NCBI GenBank assembly: GCA_947095535.1
Contig: OX352774.1
Coordinates: forward strand, 221,328,965-221,392,964
Origin: Poecilobothrus nobilitatus
Lineage: Eukaryota; Arthropoda; Insecta; Diptera; Dolichopodidae
Direction: 5' to 3'
DNA length: 64,000 bases
The position numbers and the translations under genes were made by a program. A model generated the notes under the pieces. The model did not search any database. It was not told the DNA's origin and worked only from the letters and a program-made list of their open reading frames with translations. Shown here one piece after another: positions 38,808 to 48,982 of the stretch. Numbering within the stretch: position 1 is the first letter of the stretch; every line of letters begins with the position of its first letter.

Positions 38808-39773
38808 TTATTTTACTCTTTTTAACATTCTTAAATTATCTTAGCCTATAAAAGTTTAGAAAAACAGCTTTTTTTTTATATATAATTTAATTAACATTTA
38901 AACTTATCCTATCGTTTTTATTGTTAATTTTATTAATTATTTTATTTTTAAAAATCTAAGTAATATTGCAATTTAGCAATTTTTTTTTTTAATATTCAAT
39001 TTTGGAGAAATTCAGAGTATTAAAACCAAATATCTATTTTTTTTTTTAATATAAAACCTTAACCTAACTTAGTCTAACTTAAAATACTTAACCTAGCTAA
39101 AAATAGTTTTGTATATAATACTTAATGCTAATTAATTAGAGTTATCTAACCACCAATAGTTTTTGTTTACTGATTTGTCTTTTTCTGGTATAGACATATC
39201 ATATTTTAAATTTACTCCGTTAATATTGCCCGGGTGGAAATCTGTAACCTTACATGTAGCCCTTCTATTATAGTGATATAATAGAGGGACATGGTTTTGG
39301 TTTTGGATGTAACCTTTTTGATCTAAAAAGATGAAGTGCTCAGGGGCAATGAAACCGGTGAGCAAAGTCTTTTTAATGTACTCCTCATTGTGGTAGAATA
39401 TATGAGATATTAAACCATTTTCTGGAGTATTTTGTGCTCTATCATAGTGATTTCGAACTAATTTTATTATAAAATTATCGATTCTTATGATTTGGGCTTC
39501 CTTGTACAGATATTTGTTTGAATAATAATATTTGTAGTCGGATTCGGGCTTTCTATTAATATTAGTACATACTCTGAAGCACTTTCTTTCATATTTACGT
39601 AATGTTTCCATTAAACTTGCACTTATGTTGTACCATATTGGTACCATGTTGTACCATATTTTTTTTTATATAGTGCACTATATTTAGTTTTTTAAAAATT
39701 AAATAAAAAAATTTTTATTATATTTTAGATACAGGGATTGACGTCCTTTCTCATTCGCATACCAAGTCGAACT
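38777..39773 (-). mobile_element. LINE (non-LTR retrotransposon) 3' fragment inserted in the SINE
   Basis: On the minus strand the insert ends in a long poly(A), seen as a T-run from 38777 to about 38802. It carries a 3' untranslated region of about 330 bases and the C-terminal coding piece at 39132-39647. Upstream of the coding piece are about 125 bases (39648-39773) that do not continue the protein. GGTACCA/TGTACCA strings at the junction (39628-39660) suggest template jumping or an internal deletion that joined a 5' end to the 3' part. A 14-bp target-site duplication bounds the whole insert. Confidence 0.85.
39132..39647 (-). pseudogene. LINE ORF2 C-terminal remnant (I/LOA-like)
   Basis: A 171-codon open frame covers the region downstream of the reverse transcriptase in a non-LTR retrotransposon ORF2. 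Recognisable parts are PIWYNISASLMETLRKYERK at residues 3-22, then KCFRVCTNINRKPESDYK and YSNKYLYKEAQIIRIDNFII. A start resembling WY..S..L...LR..ERKC followed by YSN..LY.A.I.RID is what I associate with I/LOA-type ORF2 tails; this is from memory of the family, not a search. The catalytic reverse transcriptase core is missing, so it cannot transpose. The ATG is incidental, created at the 5' truncation junction. The absence of stops over 171 codons suggests a fairly young insertion. Confidence 0.72.
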
Positions 39774-39859
39774 CGCCACACGCTACCGAAGCCCCAGAGT
39801 TTATTTATTTATTTATTTAAATCTATCATTATACAATTAATTGATATAATATGAGTAGG

Positions 39860-39982
39860 GCGCTTGGAAGAATTTTTTTATTTTTTTTTATTTTTACTTT
39901 TTATTTATTCCTTCTGTTTCTGTTTACATCCTTAAAAAGTTAGATTAACTTAATGTTTAAATTGATGCGCTTGGAAGAATTT
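39860..39982 (-). mobile_element. Short poly(A)-tailed retro-fragment with 16-bp target duplication
   Basis: GCGCTTGGAAGAATTT occurs at 39860-39875 and again at 39967-39982. Between them are about 91 bases that begin with a T-rich tract, i.e. poly(A) on the minus strand, and contain CTTCTGTTTCTGTTTACATCC. This is the footprint of target-primed retroinsertion of a very short cDNA, source unknown. The second copy of the target is itself cut by the SINE at 39982. Confidence 0.65.
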
Positions 39983-40138
39983 ATTTATTTATTTATTGAT
40001 TTATATTAATATTACATACATTAATGTAGTGCAATATTATTGAACCATCGGTTACTAAGGCCATTATAGGTTTTTATACTATTATTAAGTTATATACTAA
40101 TATTATTATGTAATAATTATATACTAATTATATACTAA
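39982..40138 (-). mobile_element. 5'-truncated SINE family A, minus strand
   Basis: It contains only the 3' body (minus strand: CCTATAATGGCCTTAGTAACCGATGG and ATTGCACTACATTAATGTATG) and a TAAA tail, and it lacks the tRNA-like head. TTGGAAGAATT flanks it at 39971-39981 and 40139-40149, a target-site duplication of 11 bases. It inserted into the duplicated target of the neighbouring retro-fragment. Confidence 0.8.
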
Positions 40139-40350
40139 TTGGAAGAATTAATACTATTATTAATTACAAGATTTAATTATTGCATATTTTTAGGCTATAC
40201 ATCCTAATCTGATATTTAAAAAAAAAAAAAGCACATTTTGACTAAATTATTTTTATTAAATATTAAAAAAACTATCACCACATTAGAACTACAATGATTT
40301 AAAAATAATTGAATTTTATTTCTTTGATGTTCAATCCTTAACTTTATGAC

Positions 40351-42146
40351 TTTTTAGCACATTTCCAAAAAAATTTTGAAAAAATGTGCTTATTAGTTTC
40401 ACTCTGTCCGTCCGTCCGTCCGTCCGTCCGTCCGTCCGTCTGTTTACAAAACTTCTACACCGTTAAAGATAGAGAAAAACAATTTTAACCATAGGTAGGT
40501 CTCATAAAAAAAATAATTTTGTGGAACAACTTTTTCATGTAGCCCCCCCCATTACGGAGCTACACCCCCTCAAACTTTGAAAAAGCCCTATTTTTAAATG
40601 CATATATCTTATGTTCTGCTTAAGATTTTTTCAATCTGAAAACGTCATTCGACAGGTATTTCTTTTATCTTTGTAAATTAATATCAAAATTATACAATTT
40701 TTTTAAATTTAGTATTTAAATTTACCGTTATGTAAAAACCAAATTTTGCATGATTTTTCTACTTTCATAACTCCGGCACGCTTCTAGATACAAGCTTGAA
40801 ATTTTGAGGCAAGAAAGAACTTTTAGAATTAGTATAAGTTTGCTCAGAAAATTTTTTCGGACCACCCCCTGTTTATGAGCTATTAGGGCTTAAAAATTGA
40901 AAATTTGCTATTTTTAAACACCTGTAACTTAGGAACCTGCACACATTTTACTTCTACAAGATGTAAAAATTAAAGCTACAATAATATATTTTTACGTGTG
41001 TGAAAGGTTTATTTTAATTGTAAAGGGTTCCAAAGTTGCAGCTCTTCAAAATTGTAAAAAAGCCCCATTTTCAGATGTATATATCTCGGGCTCTGCGTAA
41101 TAGTTTTGCAATCTAAAACCGGCAGAATATCGAAAATTTTATTATCTATATAAAACAATATCAAAATTATGTAATATTTTGTAATTTACGATTTAAATTT
41201 ACCGTTATGTGAAAACCACATTTTGCATGAAATTTCTTTTTTCATAACTCCGGCACCCCTTTAGATAGGAACCTGAAATTTTGAGACAAGAAAGAACTTT
41301 TAGAATTAGTATAAGTTTCCTCAGAAAATTTTTTGGTAACGCCCCCTCTTTAAGAGTTATTACGCCTCAAAAATTGAAAATTTGCTATTTTTAGACACCT
41401 GTAACTTAGGCACCTGTAAAAACTTTTCTTCGGCAAGACATGAAAATGAAAGCTACAATAATATATTTTTACGTGTGTGAAAGGTTTATTTTAGTTGTAA
41501 AGGGTTCCAAAGCTGCAGCTCTTCAAAATTGTAAAAAAGCTCCATTTTCAGATGTATATATCTCGGGCTTTGCGTAATAGTTTTGCAATCTAAAACCGGT
41601 AGAAGATCGAAAATTTTATTATCTATATAAAACAATATCAAAATTATGTAATATTTTGTAATTTACGATTTAAATTTACCGTTATGTGAAAACCACATTT
41701 TGCATGAAATTTCTTTTTTCATAACTCCGGCACCCCTTTAGATAGGAACCTGAAATTTTGAGACAAGAAAGAACTTTTAGAATTAGTATAAGTTTCCTCA
41801 GAAAATTTTTTGGTAACGCCCCCTCTTTAAGAGTTATTACGCCTCAAAAATTGAAAATTTGCTATTTTTAGACACCTGTAACTTAGGCACCTGTAAAAAC
41901 TTTTCTTCGGCAAGACATAAAAATTAAAGCTTCAATAATATATTTTTACGTGTGTTAACAGCTTTTCTTAGTTATATAGGATTCCGGACTTACGGCCCCT
42001 CAAAATCTCAAAAATTTCCTATTTTCAAGTTTTTTTTTATTACATGAAATTTTCAAATTTTTGTGTAAGTCACACTTCTAAACAATTTGTATTGAGTTTT
42101 GGAAATGTGCGCTTTTAAAAACCGTTGGTTTACATTCTACCTTGTT
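40351..42146 (+). mobile_element. HINE-like (DINE-1/Helentron-associated) element, three 477-bp units
   Basis: The ordered architecture is as follows. A 5' end TTTTTAGCACATTTCC contains a subterminal repeat GCACATTTCCAAAA (40357-40370) that can also pair locally (stem AGCACATTT 40356-40364 with AAATGTGCT 40382-40390). A (GTCC)n microsatellite lies at 40406-40440. A body holds three tandem units of period 477 (the ATAACTCCGGCAC anchor at 40767, 41244 and 41721). The matching inverse subterminal repeat TTTTGGAAATGTGC is at 42097-42110, with a small 3' hairpin AAACCGTTGGTTT at 42119-42131. This combination is known for DINE-1/Helentron-associated elements of flies. It encodes no protein and would depend on a Helentron Rep/helicase elsewhere. 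The assignment is by architecture only. Confidence 0.72.
40406..40440 (+). repeat. (GTCC)n microsatellite inside the HINE-like element
   Basis: Nearly nine uninterrupted GTCC units, conspicuous in the AT-rich context. The inverse copy at 48901-48928 has about seven units and the copy at 37412 about three. Such GTCY blocks are a fixed part of DINE-1/mini-me type elements in Diptera. Confidence 0.92.
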
Positions 42147-42197
42147 TTTAAAATAAATAGAAAGAAATTACCATGCTGTGTCTTTAGATGTGCTTAT
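40767..42197 (+). repeat. 477-bp tandem units within the HINE-like element
   Basis: ATAACTCCGGCAC starts at 40767, 41244 and 41721, an exact spacing of 477 in both intervals. The second and third units are nearly identical to each other (AGATAGGAACCTGAAATTTTG and AACGCCCCCTCTTTAAGAG in both), while the first differs more (AGATACAAGCTTGAAATTTTG). The last unit is incomplete and passes into the 3' end of the element near 42146. The inverse copy has only two units. Confidence 0.88.
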
Positions 42198-43077
42198 ATT
42201 ATTCTATAGTTTCTTATAAATTTACAAAAATATTACATTTTATCATGTTAATGTCGAGTGATATTAATACATGGAATAAATAAAAAGAAGGAGCAAGACA
42301 ATGACAATAATAATGGTACCCGGAAAAATTTAAAAAAGTTTTTCCGGTTTCAAAAAATTTCAATTTACTATATTATATAATTTCCTTTTGAAAAACACAA
42401 TACGTGTAATGTTAATGTTGTAAAAAAAGGAAAAAGTTATATTTAACTGTTCATTATAAATTGGCGCACATAAACCACATAAAAAAGAGAAAAAAAAAAG
42501 AAACAGATAAAAAACTAAAAATTAATAAATAGGGTTACATAAAAATGTGCGCAAGTTAAAGTGAATTTGAAATAAATTAGCATAGGGAAGAGAACATAAT
42601 AAATATACAGTTAAACGAAGTTATTTTTTCATTCTATTTATTACAGTTTAAAAAAAAAATAGTTTTTTTCTATTTTAGCATAAAACATAATTTCTTCATG
42701 TTTTTGAATATTAAAACGTACTGTTTTATAACATTTTTATTTATTTATTTTTATACATTTTTTTATTTTTTATTTTTACTGTTCACTTCGCATTATTAAA
42801 ATATATCCTTCTAATTTGTACTGGTTTTTTTTTTTTTTTATATATATTTGATGGAAATGAACATAGTTATGGCATTAAAATATAAAATGGAATATAAATT
42901 TCAAAAGGAAATGTCTTTTTTTATATTAAAATTATGTGTTTTTTTTTTGGAAATGAAGAGATTCAAACCAAAATAGTTTCTTAATGTAAAGCTCAATGTA
43001 ATTATATAGCCATCACAACAAAATAATAACACTCTAAGGATTCTAGGGCGAACGAAGTACAAGCGATGTATTCAATA

Positions 43078-43933
43078 ACATATATATGTACATATGCCTT
43101 AGATAAATCATGTAAATTAATTGTTTATGGCCCCAGTTGTTACAATATTAGTGAGAGTACAGCATTCCTAATTGAAGTCTTTACAGGGTGAGTGTTTTTG
43201 GTCTGTTTGTTTATTCACAGGGTCGATTATAGTTTAGTCACTGGTTAATACATAAAAAATGTTTTCAAAGGCCCTTATTTCAGTTGGTCATTTTCTTAAA
43301 TGCCCATTTCATACAACTACAGGGTGTCCCCCATAATTCAAATTTCCCAATTCCAATTTCCCCAATTATCCTTCCCACATCCATATCCCCAAAACCAAAC
43401 TGTACATTTGTATTAAAGGTTCCATGTACTAAAGTTTTTTTTTAAAAGGGGGGTGCGGTTTTGGTTAGTTAAAGTCCAACACTAGCCTGAGGAAGCACGT
43501 GCAGTTCCTCTTGGTGACTTTCGAGTTTTCCACCAACATCTCGTAAAAAAAAAAGAAGATATATATGTACAGTACAGTTTACAGATATATATGTACAGTA
43601 CAGTTTAAATATATGTACAGTTTTTATTTTGATTTTTTTGATTATTTGGTAGGAAAACTCAGCTAAAAGAAGTTATTAAAAAGATGAAAAGAAATACGAT
43701 TATGCCAACTCTTAGTTAAAATAAAAATTGTGATGTATCAGTTAAATGTGATGTACCCTATGACATATATATATGCACATAAGCTTTAGACAATCTTCTA
43801 AATGAATTGTTTATGGTCTCGATGGTTGTAATATCAGTTGACTGATTTCTTGATGGAAGTCTTTACAGGCTGAGTGTTTTTTTTATCTATATTCCCTGGT
43901 GAATATATAAAATGGATTTTCAAAAGTCTCGAT
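43078..43933 (+). repeat. Direct duplication, period about 685 bp
   Basis: 43078-43275 and 43763-43933 share ordered blocks: ACATATATATGTACATATGCC / ACATATATATATGCACATAAG, AATTGTTTATGGCCCCAGTTG / AATTGTTTATGGTCTCGATGG, TTGAAGTCTTTACAGGGTGAG / TGGAAGTCTTTACAGGCTGAG, and TTTTCAAAGGCCC / TTTTCAAAAGTCTC. The copies are diverged. No frame is shared, so a noncoding repeat or a segmental duplication is likely. Confidence 0.6.
43557..43620 (+). repeat. 26-bp tandem repeat
   Basis: AGATATATATGTACAGTACA followed by GTTTAC occurs at 43557-43582 and again at 43583-43608 (its last base may differ), followed by a third partial unit (ATATATGTACAGTTT). Confidence 0.8.
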
Positions 43934-46210
43934 AAGCTATAAAAAAAATAGAAAGTAAACTAAACATCAAATTCAATAATTTTAAATGATAACTATTTAT
44001 TTTACACTAGTTATTTTTGTTCCGGTTTAAATATCTGCCATTTTATTTAGTTGATTAATAAAAAATTCACCTCAGAACTAATTTTCATGTTTTATAATAT
44101 TTTATCAAAAATTTTACCACAAAATAAAATCTAGAGTAGTAATTGAAAAAAAAAAAAACAAAAACACAAAAATACAAAGAAAAAAAAAAGAAGATATTAA
44201 GTGAAATTATGATGAAAATATAGGATAAAGGACATTCATATAATAGTGGACTATTTAAGAGTCTACAAAAATACATCATCTGGTAAGAATCACTTACATA
44301 AAATATAATAACATTAAGTAAAAAGTACTTTATCCTGTGTTATTGTGTTGTTTTTTATATTAGTAGTATATATTATAGACGGAAAAGCGGAAGGAATCAT
44401 TAAAAGTAAAATGACGACGACAAATTGTGTTTAATGTCTTTAGTTATAATCATTTTCTACTATTTCATTTTCTTAACATTTTTGTGATCTTTTAGAATTA
44501 TATATATATTATATATATATATAATTCTCAATATAAAACAGTTTCATTTTATTAATATATTCACTATAATAATGTCTGTTAAAGAATCTTAATATTTAGT
44601 AGAGTGTAAAGGATGAGTATAACAAAAGATTTATTTATCTAAATTTCAATTATCTCATCAAGAAAAATTTTATTTAATACTCTTAAAATAGTTATATTTA
44701 AATGTACTTAAGAGTTATTTTTGTTTCACATTTTATAAAAATATATAAAAAATCAAAAAAACAACAGAATAATATTTTATGATAATAATGATGACTGATA
44801 ACTTTCATTTTTATAAAGTGAAGATTGGTGGTAGTGGTAATTTTATTTTTATAAATGCTGTAGAAAGAGATTTAAAGTTATATAGAGATGTAAAATGTTG
44901 TATTGTTTGAAACATGAAACCGGATATGATGATATTATCAATTAATATAAGTACAATAAAATTTAAGAGATGTTGAAATATTTTAGATAAGTTCCGGACA
45001 TCAGAAAATTTGAAAGAAGGAAATGGTGGGCTTATGATCTTTTTTTTTTCTTGTTGTTTTTTTTTTCTTATTTATTTTATTTACTTTGGTTAAGCTTGTT
45101 TTGATAAAGTTGGAAATTAATTTTAAGGATATTTTCTAGTTTGGTTACCGTTGGTAAAATTATAATATTTTTTATTATGTTGATTAATTTTTTATTTTAA
45201 ATAAAGTTTAGGGTATTTAAAGATTTTATATACAAAATATAATCAATATTAAGTTATAAAATTTATTTATTTTTTTTTCATTAAACAAGAATAGTTTTGT
45301 ATTAAATCAATAAATTCAGTAAATTTTTATTAAATTGAACTAAATAAAAATTATTTAAGAATTATGAAATTCTAAATTTTAAAAGTTTAAACTTTATTTA
45401 TAAAATATTATTTTTTAACTTTATTAAAATATTGCTTTTTTTAAGGATTTTCAAACAGAATCTTGTTACTTGGGCGTAAAAGATTTTTACATTAATTATT
45501 AACATATTCTGGGAGTTATTAATAGCAATAGTAATTAATAGCAATAGTAATAGGGAGTTTAGTAATTGTGAGCAATAGTAATTAACCTATTCTGAGAGTT
45601 TAGCTAGTGAAGTTGTTTTTAAGTACTTTGATGTAGTTATTTTAAAATTTAAAATTTTTTAAAATATTCGACATTTTTACCATATGCTTAGGTAAAAATG
45701 GGTAAAAAATTCCGTTTAATAGTATATCACTTTATTGACAATCACACCAATATTTTAGAAAATTAACTTGCAAAGAATCTTCGCTCACTTAGACTCAGGA
45801 AAAGAGAACATAGACAAATTGAGAAAGCCTATTAGGTTTATTATAAACATAGGGTCAATATAGGATTAACGCAATCTATAATAAAACAAACAGGCGACGA
45901 AGCACTAGCTTAAATTGAAGGAAAAAATGCTTACTGCAAACCGTAAGTTCCTTACATAAAAAGGTATTTTGCGACGAACTGGATGGAAGAAAGAAAGTCC
46001 TGAAATCTGAACACAGGAAACAGATACTGTATTAAAATTGCTTTAGTAATACCTGACGTTAGTATTCCGAACGAGAAGAACCTTGGGGTAGGTAGGTTAA
46101 CTGGAAAGGTTGGGTATTTGATTCGACTATCGATAAGCTAAATGGGTAATAAAAGACGTCTTATGAAGTAAGCGTTCATCACTCAGATCAGGTCTTGAAA
46201 TGGCATAAAT

Positions 46211-46387
46211 TTTTCTCTGTCATCGCAAACATATTAGGGTCAAATTTACTTTAATTACTTATCTTTTATCTTTCTTTACCATCGCAAGCATATTACTGTC
46301 AAATTTACTTTAATTACTTATCTGTCATCTTCCTCTGTCATCGCAAATATATTACTGTCAAATTCACTTTAATTACTTAATTAATAT
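46211..46387 (+). repeat. 59-bp tandem repeat, three copies
   Basis: CATCGCAAACATATT, CATCGCAAGCATATT and CATCGCAAATATATT start at 46221, 46280 and 46339, an exact spacing of 59. Each is followed by TGTCAAATTTACTTTAATTAC or a close variant. It lies at the edge of a GC-richer patch of unknown origin. Confidence 0.88.
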
Positions 46388-47671
46388 ACCTAAATATATC
46401 TATTCAAAATTTGATAGATACGTCAACTTTTTAAGTTTCCATTTTGTCCAACTATTCAAACTAAGTTTTCCCGAACTTAAGAATAGGTTTCTATCCTTTT
46501 TACCAAAAAACAATCTGTACTTAAATTCAATAATAATTTGTTATTGCAAATAAAGAAATAAAATTATAGTGAGTAATTTCGAGTATTACGGGAAAACGAA
46601 GAAATCCTAGTTACATTTATGTATATGTATATTGGAGTGATAATATTTACTGTATAAAAACAACGGCTTATAAATAAAAGAATTCAAAATTATTTTTGTT
46701 TAAGTACATCCTTATTTTCTTATTTCTATATAATATTAAAATTTATTACTTATAATTTGCTTACACACATTTCAAAATCTTTTTTTTTACATTCCTGCTA
46801 ATGCTTTCCACATTTTTTTTTTTATTTCTTAATGTCATTCTTTTCGCGCTTTAAGTATAATGTAACATTAAATACTGAGTATAGATGAGGGAAGAAAAAA
46901 AGATTTAAATTAGTTGGTGATATTGAAAAATTCCACAAAAACAATTTAAATTGATCCATATACATTCAAAAAAACTTTTTTTCTTTCATTCTCATGTAAT
47001 ATTGAAAATTATTTTTTTCGTTATATCTTTGTTCTACATAAAAAAATTGACTGAATGAAAAGTGCTAAATGTATTATGTAAGTTCAATTGAATTTATATT
47101 AAATTGAAAAATATTTAATAAAATATTTCTTTTAATTTCTTTAAAAATTTCTAAATAAATAAATGTTACAAAAATTAAATTGTATTGGAAAGGTGGATTT
47201 TTCTTATGCATCGTTTACAATTTTTTTTTTTACAGGAATGCTTATAAGATTTTGTTCTATAGGTAATAATTAATCCTTAAGTTTTTTAAATTTAAAAATA
47301 TAATATTTAAGAAGATTGCTTCAGACTATGTGTATTTTATATCCGAAACGCTGAATTTAGCGAGTCAGATATTAAAACAGATAATGTGAACGTAATGAAA
47401 ACGAATATTTGACACGTCAAAAGACATTGACATATAAATTTTTTTTTAGAACCGGTTCTAATTTTCTTTGACATTTTATATGTCTTTATCATATATTCGT
47501 ATAAAGCCGAATTTTTTATTATCATATAGTTACCAAAGTAAGGAGCCAAAATAATTTTTTCTTCATCATTCCTGATATATTAATTTTTGAATATTTTCTA
47601 CAGTAAATTTGACAAAGCTACTGGTTTAAAGTAACTGTCAAAATTATCAGATAAGCGTGAATATAGAAAAT

Positions 47672-48982
47672 AACAAGGTAGAATGTAAACCAACGGTTTT
47701 TAAAAGCGCACATTTCCAAAACTCAATACAAATTGTTTAGAAGTGTGACTTACACAAAAATTTGAAAATTTCATGTAATAAAAAAAAACTTGAAAATAGG
47801 AAATTTTTGAGATTTTGAGGGGCCGTAAGTCCGGAATCCTATATAACTAAGAAAAGCTGTTAACACACGTAAAAATATATTATTGAAGCTTTAATTTTTA
47901 TGTCTTGCCGAAGAAAAGTTTTTACAGGTGCCTAAGTTACAGGTGTCTAAAAATAGCAAATTTTCAATTTTTGAGGCGTAATAACTCTTAAAGAGGGGGC
48001 GTTACCAAAAAATTTTCTGAGGAAACTTATACTAATTCTAAAAGTTCTTTCTTGTCTCAAAATTTCAGGTTCCTATCTAAAGGGGTGCCGGAGTTATGAA
48101 AAAAGAAATTTCATGCAAAATGTGGTTTTCACATAACGGTAAATTTAAATCGTAAATTACAAAATATTACATAATTTTGATATTGTTTTATATAGATAAT
48201 AAAATTTTCGATATTCTGCCGGTTTTAGATTGCAAAACTATTACGCAGAGCCCGAGATATATACATCTGAAAATGGGGCTTTTTTACAATTTTGAAGAGC
48301 TGCAACTTTGGAACCCTTTACAATTAAAATAAACCTTTCACACACGTAAAAATATATTATTGTAGCTTTAATTTTTACATCTTGTAGAAGTAAAATGTGT
48401 GCAGGTTCCTAAGTTACAGGTGTTTAAAAATAGCAAATTTTCAATTTTTAAGCCCTAATAGCTCATAAACAGGGGGTGGTCCGAAAAAATTTTCTGAGCA
48501 AACTTATACTAATTCTAAAAGTTCTTTCTTGCCTCAAAATTTCAAGCTTGTATCTAGAAGCGTGCCGGAGTTATGAAAGTAGAAAAATCATGCAAAATTT
48601 GGTTTTTACATAACGGTAAATTTAAATACTAAATTAAAAAAAATTGTATAATTTTGATATTAATTTACAAAGATAAAAGAAATACCTGTCGAATGACGTT
48701 TTCAGATTGAAAAAATCTTAAGCAGAACATAAGATATATGCATTTAAAAATAGGGCTTTTTCAAAGTTTGAGGGGGTGTAGCTCTGTAATGGGGGGGGCT
48801 ACATGAAAAAGTTGTTCCACAAAATTATTTTTTTTATGAGACCTACCTATGGTTAAAATTGTTTTTCTCTATCTTTAACGGTGTAGAAGTTTTGTAAACA
48901 GACGGACGGACGGACGGACGGACGGACAGAGTGAAACTAATAAGCACATTTTTTCAAAATTTTTTTGGAAATGTGCTAAAAA
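47672..48982 (-). mobile_element. HINE-like element, minus strand, two 477-bp units
   Basis: This is the inverse-orientation twin of the copy at 40351, almost identical base for base where compared. One visible difference is ATTACAGAGCTAC against ATTACGGAGCTAC, a CpG-type change. Both subterminal repeats are present (TTTTGGAAATGTGC at 48963-48976; GCACATTTCCAAAA at 47708-47721), as are the 3' hairpin region and a (GTCC)n block of about seven units (48901-48928). The CCGGAGTTAT anchors lie at 48088 and 48565, again 477 apart. Length is 1311 bases against 1796 for the twin, which is explained by one unit fewer. Confidence 0.75.

Larger units (their letters stand above)
38527..39799 (-). mobile_element. 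SINE family A, minus strand, split by a LINE insertion
   Basis: Read on the minus strand, the 5' tip (GGGGCTTCGGTAGCGTGTGG) lies at 39774-39795. The rest, with B-box GGATTCGATCCC, the CCCCCTTACG block, GGCCTTAGTAGCCGATGG and a TAAA-type tail, lies at 38527-38776. Between them is a LINE fragment (38777-39773). CGCCACACGCTACC is present on both sides (38763-38776 and 39774-39787), the 14-bp target duplication of the LINE insertion. The SINE therefore predates the LINE. The SINE's own target duplication is uncertain because its flanks are all TTTATTTA-like. Confidence 0.85.
42147..47671. other. Spacer between the two inverted HINE-like copies; no gene seen
   Basis: About 5.5 kb of mostly AT-rich DNA. 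It holds a 685-bp-spaced direct duplication (43078/43763), a 26-bp tandem repeat (43557-43608), a GC-richer patch with C-runs at 43320-43560 that includes the palindrome GCACGTGC (43495-43502), a GC-richer patch at 45770-46190 with no intact frame, a 59-bp three-copy repeat (46211-46387), and the palindrome AGAACCGGTTCT (47448-47459). No open frame is convincing. Confidence 0.45.

Noticed and set aside
44494..44528. Near-perfect AT palindrome
   Set aside because: Mostly a (TA)n microsatellite, which is self-complementary by nature.
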